NCBI GenBank assembly: GCA_947650285.1
Contig: CANTFL010000377.1
Span: 1-64,000, forward strand
Direction of reading: 5' to 3'
Source of the DNA: Hyaloperonospora brassicae
Taxonomy: Eukaryota > Oomycota > Peronosporomycetes > Peronosporales > Peronosporaceae
DNA length: 64,000 bases
Part shown: piece by piece, positions 1 through 11,959 of the stretch
Layout: every line of letters begins with the position of its first letter
Position numbering within the stretch: the stretch's first letter is position 1
Translations under genes and position numbers: made by a program
Notes under the pieces: generated by a model
Told to the model about the DNA's origin: nothing
The model's database searches: none
What the model saw: the letters and a program-made list of their open reading frames with translations, nothing else

Positions 1-242
1 GATATCAACCCACCAATCGCCGCAAGACGCGCGCAATGAGTGGTGACGAGACGTCGCCATACATGCAGTTATATTAGTATAATTGAATTAAGTCAAACGA
101 AGAGACAGTAGTTTAAAGACTTAATTTATTAATATAACAGTTCTACTTTTACCCTACCTACGCTTCCTCGCTCGCCACGTGTACGTCCGTCGGGGCACCC
201 AAATCCCTTGCGTTGGGTTACGCAAGGGTGTGCCCCGTTACA
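1..242 (+). repeat. 3' part of a family-A LTR, truncated by the window edge
   Basis: The sequence matches the last ~245 bp of the LTRs at 54901-55290 and 62496-62886 in the same orientation, including the CACGTGTACGT segment and the terminal CCCTTGCGT..ACGCAAGGG stem followed by GTGTGCCCCGTTACA. Sequence after position 242 does not resemble the primer-binding region that follows the 5' LTR of the complete element. This is therefore a solo LTR or the 3' LTR of an element lying to the left of the window. The target duplication cannot be judged because the left end is missing. Confidence 0.9.
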
Positions 243-470
243 CGAATGGTGCGTGATCAAGCTTCACGAACGGGGATGATTTGTTGAATTTCGATTCTCC
301 ACTGCTTTTGAGCCATGCTGCATTTGTAGATACGTGAACAGCATCTATCTGCTGATGGTAAAACTATTCTGGCCGGAGTTCAAATGGCATGATTGGCAAG
401 CTATGTGCACAAGCGATCTGCTCAGCTACTAGTCAAAGCGTTCTACCGTCTACTCGTGGATGCCTTTCAC

Positions 471-627
471 GGGAGAGGCTAAATCCACCGGCGCCTATCC
501 ATTAGACTTAATGATATATGACAACCGTGGTATCACATTCAGGCCATGTCAATTCGAATATTACAGGGTAAGCGAAGTAGAAGTGCGCCTGTAACATGGT
601 TAGGCCACGATAATCCAAAAAGAAATC
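471..627 (+). repeat. Left terminal inverted repeat of the MULE
   Basis: The reverse complement of this segment matches 3010-3188, for example in the shared core GTTACAGG.GCA.TTCTA.TT and in TATTCGAATTGA. Divergence is substantial, which indicates an old insertion. Confidence 0.8.
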
Positions 628-804
628 ACCCGTTGTCCAAGGCATGATGATGGGCGCTTCATCCGCCTCCACTACTGCTGCTGCCACTGCTACGGTCGTT
701 GATGTTGATACTAATTCTGTCGTCGCTGACAATCAGGTTACATTCCAAGTTGGTGCTAGCCCTAATCCTCCCGCTGCTGATCTCTCATGGATCTGTGAAT
801 AATC

Positions 805-2940
805 TCCACCGATCGGGCCTTTTAACAGTCAAAAGACGGCTGTAGAGGCTTTATAGCAGTACGCCGTACGCCAAGGTTTTGCTATTAGTGTATCCCGTAG
901 CCGTTCGGATAATCCCAAGCCCAGTTCTTTTACATGTTCGCAGGGAAGACATTATAAGAGATACCACAGTCGGCGCGCGTCAATGCGAGATCGCGGGACA
1001 AAAAATGCTGGCTGTTCATACGAGCTCGTGATCATGCAAAAGCAGCACGCCCCAGAAGAAAGTGCCTGGCCAACGTTTTGTGTGAACAACTGCCCTAAAG
1101 GACACCCCGTTGTATCAGCAATACTATGCTCTCAGCGCTACCAGCAGCGCGACATGCGACAAGAGAAACTGAAGACATTAATTCTAAGGTCGTCCAGATG
1201 CATCAATATGGAGATGCTCCTCGGGTATGCGTGCGTGTTGAAGTCATATACAGCAAGTCATTATCTGATGGTTTGTCTCACTGTGATTTATATAGGTTAT
1301 TGTTACCCAATCTAAGGAGCAGGGTGTCCTTATAAATGCAAAGGATGTCGAAAATATCGTTTAGAAGGCAAACAGAAAGTTACTTGATGGAAATTCACAC
1401 ACGGAAGCTCTGCTGCAGCACTTGAAGGACCAGGATATTTTATTTACGGTTGCAGTGGACGAAGACAACCACGTTCGACACCTGTTTTGGCAGCCCGAAG
1501 TGACCAAGAGCTTGACATATCGTCATCACAATTTTTTTATGAATGACTGCACATACAAGACAAATGCCTACAGCCTCCCGCTCCTTCATTTTGTTGAATT
1601 TGCTAGTACTAAACAAACTTTTACTGCTGCCATTGAATTTATGGACGGTGAAGAATTTGTGGATTATGAATGGATGATAAATGAGATCGACAGGATTATC
1701 CCGGGACATCCAAAGATTCTTGTCGTTGATTGCGACCTTGGGCTCGTCAACGCAATCTCGGGAGGTGGCCTCACGCATCGATAATTATATGCAGGTTTCA
1801 CATCGCGAACAACATTATCACCAGATACATGCAAAATTTTATGGATGCCGGCGAAGAGAGCTGGACTTCCTTCATGTCACACTGGAAGGCTATTTTCCAT
1901 GCGCCTACAGAAAAAACTTTATGGAGGTTTGGCAGCATCTACCTACGATTGCGGTGTGTAATTATATACTTTCGCTACTAACATTGAATCAACATTAATG
2001 TTAATGCATATATTTTTGAACCAGACTCCAACACTATCGCATACCTCGACAAGAATAAGTTTCCTCTTCGTCATCACTAGGCATCATTCAGCATCGACCA
2101 ACACCAACATTTTGGACATACGGTCAATTCGCGAGATGTAGGAGCACACTACAAGAATATCAGTAGTTGCATCAACAGCGCAAGTGGTACACTTCTCGAC
2201 GTCTACAGACGAGTTGACCGAGGTATCGATTATAATTACAAAAAAATTAGTGAAACGATGGCAAAGGAGAGAGTCGGGATACTCACAAACTTATCTGGCG
2301 AGATATTTTTGAAGCTGCATCGCAAGATCTCTCGTCACGCGTTGATACTGCTGAAGAAACAGTACCTGATATCACACGATCGCAAAAACATCAAGGTATG
2401 TACCGGATACTATGTGAGGGTCCATGACATCCCATGCGCGCACATTATCTGCGGAAACGTCGACAAAAAAAGGCCCATCGAAGTTAGCAATTTTTCAGAT
2501 CAATGGCATCTGGATAATCTCGACGACGACAACAGCCCCGATGCAGGTGTTTCTAATACCCTGTCCCCTTCCACATCCTGAAAACGACGTTACGCAATCG
2601 GACACACCAGAAAAGTAAAAAGCGTCAAGCGTCGAGGTTTGAGATTACTGAGCGGCATTGTGGTAGCAGAAAATGCAGTCACTGCCACGGACCTGGTCAC
2701 GACCTGCGACGGTGTCCGTCTCGTGCTATGATTAAAATAATCCAAGCAGACGATGCGTTAAACACCATGAGAACATCCCAGATGCCGTCACAGCTCACAC
2801 TCTGTAACGAACATGTAGCGTTTCGTGGACCTCGACAAGGCACACAGATGCAGTCAGTTCAGCCTTTCCAGTCCGTACCTTCTTCGTCAATGTCTCATGT
2901 ACCATTGCCACGGCGTCAGCATCCTTCTGCGCCATAGCAG
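805..2940 (+). pseudogene. MULE transposase (FAR1-like N-terminus, DDE core, SWIM, zinc knuckle), broken
   Basis: Read across frames, the segment shows the parts of a MULE transposase in the expected order. About 805-1130 is a FAR1-like region (QYAVRQGFAISVSRSR, then RDRGTKNAGCSYELVI). The catalytic core starts at about 1422 with MNDCTYKTNAYSLPLLHFV and ILVVDCDLGLVNA. A shifted frame at 1730-1981 gives CRFHIANNII and SWTSFMSHWKAIFHA. A SWIM-like zinc motif lies at about 2400-2460 (CTGYYVRVHDIPCAHII), and a CCHC knuckle, CSHCHGPGHDLRRC, at about 2660-2710. Such enzymes cut and paste MULE elements in the nucleus. Frameshifts and internal stops, for example near 1784, leave no intact product. 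The identity rests on family motifs recognised by eye. Confidence 0.8.
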
Positions 2941-3009
2941 AGATCCGTTCTCCTCAACCTAGGACACGTCATTCAATTTGTAGACGCGGTGCATTTGTAA
3001 TTACCGAAT

Positions 3010-3188
3010 TCTATTTTTTTGAATCCATGTGGCCTAATCGTGTTACAGGTGCATTTCTATTTTGCTTATCCTGCAATATTCGAATTGAAGTGGCTTGGCT
3101 GCGTCACCGGTTGTCATATAAACATTAAGTCGAATCGATAGTCGCGCGGTGTATTTAGCAATAATGCCCGGTGTATTTAGCCTCTCCC
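3010..3188 (-). repeat. Right terminal inverted repeat of the MULE
   Basis: This is the inverted partner of 471-627. It is longer because GGTGTATTTAGC occurs twice at about 3148-3181, a short internal duplication absent from the left repeat. Confidence 0.8.
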
Positions 3189-3197
3189 GTCTTTCAC

Positions 3198-3962
3198 ACA
3201 GAAATTTGGTAAACTTCTAGTACAAGGTTTACTCGAACATGCTCCTGACCTGACGCATATCTGCACGCTATCTACCGAATGCGGCTATCCTTAATTTTGT
3301 CTTGAGGAGCACTGCAAACTCGCTATTTGAGTGTTGTAAGATTTGAGACTCAGATAACATGTACTAAACCATTTGCCATCTCAATGGTTCCGTGAACGTG
3401 GTACATTCTATCTTAATCCGACACAAAATTGAGAGGTACCTGTGTTTCAGTTGGCCAATATATTTGGTATGTAATTTGGTTGGCGGAGTACTTCTTCACA
3501 ACATTTTGATCAAATTTAGTCCAACTGCCTCCAGACTGACAGACCGGGTCTAGAACCGGATTAAGCAGTTTACTGTAGAATTCTAACAATCAAGATCGGT
3601 GCAGATAAACTAGAGGAATAGTAGGTATCTCCAAAAGTCAGCATGAGTGACTGCGAAGCTTCATTCGCTGCAATTACTATATTCTCACACACATTCGGTG
3701 TCTAAAGCTGTACAGTCAAGATGTCATTGGCAAACGACACTTCAGCTTTGATATCTACAAAATGGACATCACAAACGTCGATGATCGGTTTCTCTTGAAG
3801 ATAGGTGAATATAATCTTTGGATGGATAACGCGGAGCATGTCAACCAATCGAAATCATCTCAAAGACCTTGCCAGAATCTTTACTTGATAACCGATTCAA
3901 CTAAGAGTAAAAACACGTTTATGGGTTCATAAATGCTTCTAGAGTCAACCGAATTCAGGGGG
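3198..3962. other. No gene recognised
   Basis: This AT-leaning sequence right of the MULE has only short ORFs in all frames. I see no motif or repeat that I can name. Confidence 0.5.
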
Positions 3963-4190
3963 TTAGCCTTTTAAGATATTGTTGTGAGCGACTCTACAAC
4001 ATATCGTTTCACAGCTGATCGACTCATTTTTCATACCCCCATCCATTCCATTGTGGGTCGCACTGGATATTTCAACACACAGGCACCTTGTGTGATCATG
4101 AGGTCCGTGTATAGCACGATAAAGAGCTGAACTAGTCGGAGAATTCGTTGCGACGAGAGACCATGCAAGGTTCTGCAAAACTGTCGTCAT
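3963..4190 (-). pseudogene. Possible Copia-type reverse transcriptase fragment
   Basis: The minus-strand reading contains VDDMTVLQ-like text followed, after some 30 residues, by a segment resembling the LGVEI region that comes after the YVDD motif of Ty1/Copia reverse transcriptases (here CLCVEISSATHNG). If correct, it is a small remnant of a decayed Copia polyprotein. Neighbouring minus-strand sequence up to about 4.8 kb gives only vague similarity. The call could be chance, and no flanking LTRs are visible. Confidence 0.3.
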
Positions 4191-7100
4191 CGACCAACTT
4201 CGGGTAGCTTATTCAAGAATACCAAAAAGGCACAACGCGCAATGTAGGTAGAATTGGTTTAGAAACGTGTCGATATAGCAGATATGATCAGAGCCGGGTC
4301 TGCAAATTTTGCGATCGAAAAAGGGCTTAGTCGGTATTGAGCTGGCTCAGCCAGGCCGGTCCTAACTGTGACAATATATACTAGCCGTTTCATTGGACGG
4401 GGTTATATTTAGTACCAAGTACAAGTATCTGTGTTCATCATAGCCAGCGACTTAAGCCGAATGATGCTCGGTGTCATCGCACGTTAGGACTTCACAATAC
4501 ACTTCATAGAAAAGAGGGGCACATCATGCGCAGAAGGCTATACGCATTTTATGTGGCACTCAGTATGCTAACTCGATATCACGAGTAAATTAAACTGCAG
4601 TCCAAAAAGCGCTGTCGCTGGGCTACGCATTGTCTTGGCTATTTAATTGAGGGCGTTGACAAAGCCTCGATATAATCTCGTTTCATGAATGCCACAACAA
4701 GCAAGCTCAACCTGTCCATCTTAAACGCGAGCAACAACTTAACCTCAGCTCTGTCCTTCACTCCAAAAGGAATCGCCCATGTCAACATCTAGTTCTTTTT
4801 AACATGCCAGAACTTGGGTTCTGTTCGAGTTTTCCATATGGTCTGTTGACGCGCGCGAGTTTTACGTGCCTTCTCACTGTCCAACAATTACCCGCACCTA
4901 GCTATTGCCATAAGGGGACATAGAAAGAAGACGAATGTAAGTACCAGATATTAGGATCAGGGCCTACGATTCGATCAGCATGTGCAAATCGATCAGCCAT
5001 CTTAAAGTCGTAAAGTCGTTTCTGCTCTCGTGTTTAGTCACCAAAATCCACATCGCACGTACTAGCGTCGAGTCATTATCATACTTGTATCCTCCGTCAA
5101 CATTGTATCAATTATACATCGTTTGGCAAGCGTACAAGATCGCACACAATGCTATTTTTGCGTCGTAAAAAGTTGTTAATCTTTGTAGAATAGCGTCATA
5201 AAGAAAGGATCGAAATATTCAGTAAATTGTGATGACAAAGGCGGCAATTGCAATTTATTACGTTTACTATGCGTAAGTTGTAACAATTGCACTCGATGCG
5301 TTGTAGCCAAAATAAGCCGAGTAGTATCATGGCCTTGCGCGGACCCAGGTACGATAAGTACGTAATACATGTACAATCACAAAAGTTTGGCAACGATCGA
5401 GACTCCACACAATTACTCTAGTGTCGCGTACGAGAGCTAGAAGGTTTCTTTCCTCGCCCAAATTGCCAATAAAAATGACTGTCTAACGACGTACGGAGCC
5501 GACTCGCGTGCTACTTTACATTCGGTTTCGAGTCTATGTAATACGGAAATTGTGTTTGATTTGAAGATCATTCCTTCTCTTTCCTAATTGAAAATTGTTG
5601 TACTGCCCACGTACTTTGTCTGTTGAATGGAGTTACTGTGCAATTTTTAAACCCGGGGATCCATTATGCATTATCTACACCACACTACAAAAAGCATCAA
5701 TGATGAGCATCACAAAATACTGACATACTGAAGTACGCACGCGTAATCATGCGGATGTGCACAACCCGTGATCGCAAAAAAGACATGTAGTCATGCCGCA
5801 TATCGTTATCAAACCACGCCAACAGGGCTCCTGCATGGTTCATCCCCAATTGTTTATACCGAAATATGTGCCGTGCCGTGCGCATCGGACATCACACCGC
5901 AACCACGACACAGTATTCCTAACTACGCTTTCAATCTCTTTGCCATTCATCAAATGAGCGTAGCCTCGTGCAAAATCTGGCCTTATAAAGACCGAGTTCG
6001 ATAACTCGTCTCTGCTTCTTTTTTGGGAACACGTTGCCGCATTATGTGATAGCTGGTATCTTGACTTTCAAGAAAAAGACTCATATCTGTGAGTTTAGTA
6101 GCTCTGTAACATATTTGTAGTCTTTCGTTTGCTTTGGTTACCTGGGAATGACGCAACCCATAGTGCAAATCTCCATGTCTTGTGCCTTTTGGCTCAATCT
6201 TTTAGGTCAATACGTGTCATCTTGTCCTAGACGCGATCTTGTCCGTACCGAACTTAGGCTCATCTCACATTCGGCCGGATTTCTGTCGAATACACCACCA
6301 ACGATATTCTCCGTTCACTTCTCCTCAACTAAAGTGACCTTCGACCGTTTTTAATATCTCAGGACTTGACTGTCAACTACGTGCTGCTCTTGTAGCCGGC
6401 ATATCCTGTATTAGCGACTCCGGCGGCAAAGACTAAGCGCTCTCGTATCTGATTGGTTCCGTAAAGCGACAATCGGCCTCTGCTACTTACCTCGACTTGT
6501 CATGCCGTTGTCTGTGTCCCGAGTTGAACGAAATCGTAGCGATGACAGAGCTGCTAAGCCTAGAGAAAGACTCGGTTGAGATTGCTGCGTTGAATAGGGT
6601 TATGCAGGGTAGCACTTCGGAAGGTATCCAAATGGACTTAGACTTGTGAGGCAGATCAGTAATCATGTGAATAAGGGTCAGCGTCAATGACGTAAGCCCA
6701 TTCAGTCAGTATTCCGCGATGTGCTTGACCTCGTTCTTCCCGCGCTATTATCGTAATATGTCACTAGAATCGAACGTGTTATGCCTTGACCTAGCGTATA
6801 CAGCCAATGAGCATGAGTAAGTTCCACCTCTAATGCGTGTTCGCGCAGAGCTGAAAGGCGTGATCCAGCAGATATTAATAATTGACGATTCACTTAGTTA
6901 TCAAAGCTTGTTGTTATGGTGTTACCGTATATCTAACACCCATGATCGGTCCACCATGGTTGAACGAGTAGTAATTTTCACTTCACTTTAGAATGGATCG
7001 TAAAGAACTTTTGCCCATACCAAAAATTGTCTTTCGTTAACAAAGTGATAATTCACTTGTATATTGTTGTGTAAAGGATCTACTGGAAGGCGGTGATACA

Positions 7101-8540
7101 GTATGTGTGCACATTGGAAGTTTTATAGAAAGGATTAATGCCGTTGACATGGGTTCGCTTTGCGATTATGCGAATTATTTTCGGTTGACATGATCGACGT
7201 GTGCCTAAGAAACGCTCAATCCACTTTACTTTCTCAAGATTGACCCGTTATCACGCAAGAGGTATGAAGGCTAGCAATTATAACAAGATGGATCTTCACT
7301 GAGACGGTGATGCTCGGGCAACGGCGGCGTCAGTGCTCTTGTGTACATGATTCAATCAGCTTCATGTGCATTTCTCACAGCTCAAATTACTGTGGGACTA
7401 GTAAACGATGCAGGTGGCTCGGAACCGTAGAGAGTATGTGCGAGAATAGTGTAGGCGATGACTTTCGACATCTGACGGACGTGATAGTGCATGAAACGTT
7501 TCGTATACAGCAGCCAAACGTGTGTCATTTCAGAGAAAGATTTCTGCGTCTTTTGTGCAAATGCAGCAGCCCACTACAGACCTCGATCCATGCACATTGA
7601 CAAGTAGGAACGATGCACAGAGCAAGTCGAATCTACATACACATTCACATACTTTTACGTGCTCGCAGTTACCTTGAAGCCTTGCTGCATTCCCTTTTCC
7701 AACTAAAGCATGCTTACGTGAAGACACAGACCTTACACAGATGATGGGCGTGATGTCTCGGCGCAGCGATAAAACTGTCGTGGCCCATGTTGCCGCACAA
7801 AGATGCTGCTTGTAACTTGGTTCACCTGCTGTGGAAGCAGCATGTCGTTCTACATATCCCAAGAGCCTGTGTGAAAGCAATCAGAGGGGACGAAGGCATC
7901 TTGAGGGTAGTATTGATATGGTGCATCAGATACCGGCATAATCCTGTCGTCTAAGTGCACGGTCAGGGTGCAAAGACGTTCCAATTGTAATCTAAAATGC
8001 AACCTGCTAGTGACAGACAACGAAGACTATTTACACTGTGGCAGAATTCGAGATGAACCCATTGCAAGACACCTCACGTTCCTCCAGCTAATATTTTCTA
8101 GGTGTCATTGCAAAAAAACATAGTAGCATTGAAAGCCAATCGTTTCGCTATCTTCAATGTCAAAGCCTGCGCTTCAGCGGGACAATATAAAAATCGCATA
8201 CATGAGCGGCGCAATTCGTGATACTAAGTGGGTGGCGTTCGAAATGAGATTTTTAGCCAAGCCGCAGCCTATAGTGGGGTTAAATAAAGACGGGAGGATG
8301 ACAGCCGGAAGCATAGCTCTTGAAGCAGCAAAATTGTATGGTGAGGGCTCAGTATGTGCAACGTCATCTCAAGCGAACGGCGGTTATTGTAAGAGTCCTT
8401 GGTGCATCACCGCATACATGGTATTTGAAAGGCACACGTGACTTAGACTGCGCTTGCATGCATCACTCCTATCTCCTTCGTTCGACTATATCGTAACAAT
8501 GCACACACGAGACGATCGATCGAGCTAAAATGACGCCACT
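4191..8540. other. Long stretch without a recognisable gene
   Basis: Only short, mutually overlapping ORFs occur, with stop codons spread evenly in all frames and mixed base composition. The longest (8157-8441, +, 94 codons; 7530-7880, -, 116 codons) show no motif I recognise. I see no tandem array, RNA gene or transposon end. The segment probably consists of old mobile DNA decayed beyond recognition. Confidence 0.5.
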
Positions 8541-8825
8541 TTATGTAGGTAGACAGCAAGCTTCTACGAAAGGAAAGCACGATATTTGACCGAGCATGGC
8601 CGATCCGTACACACTTTTCTTGCCCTGCTCCACAAAATCGCAACCTGATCTCATTCGCTCTGAATGACCAGTTCTGGATATTTCGGACATTTGAAGCATA
8701 ATCTGACGGAATGCTGGTCGGCCACTGGCTACCGCTGTCTGCGCGGCAGTCAAAAGTGCTTCGATTCGGTTACTGCAAAGAAGCTCAAGGAGTCGAGCCG
8801 CCTCACCTAAAACCTTCTCTAGCAT
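8541..8825 (-). CDS. Hypothetical ORF, doubtful
   Basis: This is a 94-codon minus-strand ORF with a plausible helical N-terminal half (leucine, alanine and glutamate rich). A second minus-strand ORF at 8903-9124, separated by stops, could be an upstream exon or another part of the same old gene. No domain, signal peptide or family is recognised. Codon usage is not distinctive enough to exclude chance. Confidence 0.2.
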   Translation of the reverse strand: MLEKVLGEAARLLELLCSNRIEALLTAAQTAVASGRPAFRQIMLQMSEISRTGHSERMRSGCDFVEQGKKSVYGSAMLGQISCFPFVEACCLPT

Positions 8826-9196
8826 GATTTATCGTTCTTTCAGGCTAGCACGGCAAATGTGGTGTTTTCACCCCCACAATGCAATATCAGAGCACGTACT
8901 GGCTACGATGAAGTGAGAAGATTCCAATCTGCTTCACACCCTGTTTCTGGATAACGTTGGCTGCAGGTCTGCTCTACATCCTTCAGGCAAACGACCAGTA
9001 TCTGGGCAATTTGTTTCGCTCCAGCCATTTCAGATTCTGAAGAAGTTCCGGATCTTGAGGACATCGGACCACTGCGTGGGCCAAGACCTCGTTCCCTCTG
9101 TCCACTTCCCAATTTGCATCGCACTCCTCACTACACCCACCCCATCCCGCTTCTCTCTCCTTACTGCTGGCCGACACTGATGCTGCTGCAGTACCA

Positions 9197-9830
9197 ACGC
9201 GCTTCCTGCTCCTCGTGCTCACGTTCGTCTTGTCGGCTGGCAACGGCGCACCCTCTGCTCCGCCCAGCGAACGACTGACCAAGGGGCCAGTGCCGAACCA
9301 GGACCCACCCCGCTCTGTCAAAAACGAACGCCGAACGAACTTCGTTGCGCGTGCAACATCATGGATGACGACGTCCCTGAAGAAAGGGGAACGGCGGAGC
9401 TCGGAGTGCGGGTGAGCGAAGCGCTCGCCAAACTCGAGGCCGTCGCACGGTTTCAAAGTTCTTAGACCACATCCACTACATTCAAGACATGCTAGTGACC
9501 TGGCCGAAAAAGGTCTACGACACCGCTTCGACCAAGTTTGCAGCTGCATGGGGCAAGCACGCGGATGCAAAGGCGGCTTCATAGGTACGCACTCAGATGG
9601 GACATGGGACCAAGATCGCTCAAGACTTGATAAACAAGCGCGCGCCTCTATCTGATCTGTCCAAGCACGACACCTCCCAGACATCTACAAGGAGCAGCTT
9701 GGGGTACACAACATTCGCAACCGCTCTGCCATTAAATACAAGGATACTTTGGAGAAGTTGAGTCTGGGTGACGCGTACGAGAAGCTCTACTTGCTCGAAT
9801 TCAGGCCGTCAGCGCCTAGGAAAGTACATC
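9197..9830 (+). pseudogene. Decayed secreted protein gene, RXLR-dEER effector-like
   Basis: At 9197 an ACG stands where a start codon would be expected. It is followed by a typical secretion signal (RFLLLVLTFVLSAGNGAP), then a basic stretch. After a frame change, DDDVPEERG (9364-9390) resembles the dEER motif of oomycete RXLR effectors. A clear RXLR is not visible upstream. The frame changes again at about 9460, reading LDHIHYIQDMLVTWPKKVYD and an alanine-rich helix, and once more at about 9680. At least three frameshifts plus the missing ATG mark it as dead. The region is GC-rich compared with its surroundings, as other genes here are. Effectors of this kind are exported to host tissue. The class assignment is an inference from architecture only. 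Confidence 0.45.
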
Positions 9831-11959
9831 CTGTCGAGGGATGGTTGACATGCAACGCACTCAACCTTTCTTTATTGCAGTGGTAGTGCGCACAAGGAAG
9901 AGTTGCAGCGCGACTTATATGGTGTTTGAGAATTCATTCGCTCATGTCGCACGGTAGGTATTGACCATATAGACTCCTCTTTGACGAGTAGGTCTTTGTA
10001 ATGGGCTGCATAAAGTACACTTCACGCAAAAACCATCTGCGTAATTGTCTTCATTCCAAGTGCTGATCAACAACATCTTTGTCTGTATACGTATTGATGC
10101 AGTGCTCAGTCCCATACGTATCGAGCTGAGTCAAAACACGTGAATGAGCAGGAAATCAGACAGGCTCACGCGCAATGACCTTTTCCAGCAAGTAACATCC
10201 TGTTCACTGCATTGACATGATGATGCGCAGCACCAATACTTCAGACAAACTGTTTAGACAGTCTCTTTCGCATGGCCTTCTACATCAACCAACCGTCTTG
10301 AATAAATTGGAAGCGTCTTATCAGCAAAAAGTGTTCGTAGCTGACGGATATAAAATGGGCACACCATGTCGCTATATCGTAGGCGACCTTCCTAGACCCC
10401 AATAAACGAACACGACACATCAACGCATCATTGTGATACCATCACCTCGCAACAAAAGCAAGCAAGGATTCATCCTCGGCCAGGCATACGGAAACTTAGC
10501 TACTCCGTGAAAAGGCCTCAATTAGTGCTCAATCCAAATCCTGCCGCGACTTCTCTGCAGCGTCAGGATCATGTTTCTTGTAACTGCAGCCTCAAAACAC
10601 GCACTTGGTCGAAAGCAAAAATGCCATGCAAGGAATTATAACACGGAACGTTTTTATGGTAATCACACGGCTCTAGAAGAACAGGTATTCTCGACTTCGC
10701 AGGAGCTACTACAAGAGCAGGTTGTTTCTGTAGCGGCACATTGTCGCATTTAAGGCCTATTGCATCCATAGATACAAGGCCACGACTAGGGGCACACCCC
10801 ACTTTTGCTAGGGGCACACCCCATTTTTGCTACGGGCACACCCGCCCTCCTAAAATGACCTGAAATTGAATACCACCCAGACAGGTAATATCTAGCGCTT
10901 CTAACGGGTGAGTCAACGTCACCTGACGCTGGCATGCAGTCTGTCGTTAATATTGATATTATCCTAGCAATTAATCGTAATGACTGTTTCTATAGATTGT
11001 ACGAATAAATATATAACGTCCTTGAAAGCAGACATTCGGCAGCGTTTGATGTCAATCTGCTATTTGGTTGAAGATGCCATTCTTCCTGCCAGAAAATTCT
11101 CTTTCGAGACAAGACGCGCGCGATGAGTACTGTACAAGTGTTCAACCCACGTGTCGATTGGTGTCGATGATTAGTGTAATGTAGAATCACACAGGACGGC
11201 AATGGGTTAAACGGCCGAAGCCAGCTTGTCTACGCTCAATTGAAAGCAAAAGTTTCTGCGGATCCGTGAGCTATTATGCCTGCAGCACCATCTTGTCTAC
11301 ATCACAGTTCACATGCAAAATTGTCTTCGTCCATGGCGCTAATAGAGTGACCCTGTCACTTAACTTCTTGTTGCCGTCCCCCGTGTGGAGGCCGAGACAA
11401 AACATTTGTGCAATTACCACAAATGATACTGTCTCATCGTGTTGGCCTTGGACTGCCAACTCGCCTGAAGCCAGCATAGACGACATGCAGGTGACGAATG
11501 TAAACGATGAACCGATCAGGCCTTACTTTCTCAAGAAACGCTCCACGACACTTGGGACTCTGCCATGCAGCCACACACGCTTTCAAGGGTCGTGTACCCT
11601 GCCAATTTTACCCGGCATCGTGGCTACTATAAAAACATGGTAATACAGGGCTCAAGACACGTACACTTCTTTGCTGACTACTTGGTAGATCTGCAACGGA
11701 TCTTTACTTCCATCCGATTGACTAACGACAGAGGCAGTCGGTGTCTACTCGCGTACGCCCTCAAGGTGTCAAAGCGACCGCACACCTGCAGTTAAAACAT
11801 TTTTGCATCTAATACTGGTGAAAGTACTGGATCAGAGACATTGCCAATATCGTACTTAACACCAAGGTACGCGCGACTTGCGGTCAAGTGTAGCACGTCT
11901 GACGTGCCACACCCGTTGTGGACATTCACGTGCCAACTCTAGGAAGTGTCAAGGCAGCG
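9831..11959. other. No gene recognised; contains one short tandem repeat
   Basis: The ORFs here (for example 11266-11643, +, 125 codons) show no motif I can name and are interrupted on all sides. The only clear structure is the 21-bp repeat at 10785-10845. Just before the DOLPP1 start lies the odd palindrome GCACGTCTGACGTGC (about 11892-11906). Confidence 0.4.
10785..10845 (+). repeat. Three tandem copies of a ~21-bp unit with a G4-CACA-C4 core
   Basis: The unit is CTAGGGGCACACCCCATTTTT, with small changes between copies. Each copy contains GGGGCACACCCC (degenerate in the third), which is itself a mini-hairpin. The GGGGCACAC motif resembles one end of the LTRs in this window, but the rest does not. 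Confidence 0.7.

Larger units (their letters stand above)
471..3188 (+). mobile_element. Decayed MULE (Mutator-like) DNA transposon, complete with TIRs and TSD
   Basis: The element begins with GGGAGAGGCTAAAT and ends with the reverse complement ATTTAGCCTCTCCC. Long terminal inverted repeats (about 471-627 and 3010-3188) surround a broken transposase gene. The flanks GCCTTTCAC (462-470) and GTCTTTCAC (3189-3197) form a 9-bp direct repeat with one mismatch, the target-duplication length known for Mutator elements. The transposase has lost its frame several times, so this copy cannot act on its own. It lies 228 bp from the LTR end at position 242. Confidence 0.85.

Noticed and set aside
8983..9684. 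233-codon minus-strand ORF, the longest frame around 9 kb
   Set aside because: It is antisense to the signal peptide and dEER-like text on the plus strand, has low protein-like character (many Cys, Arg, Ser) and lies in GC-rich DNA where antisense frames stay open by chance.
11266..11795. Possible piggyBac-like transposase in plus-strand ORFs
   Set aside because: Only a vague likeness around VHGANR. No catalytic Asp motifs or end repeats could be found.
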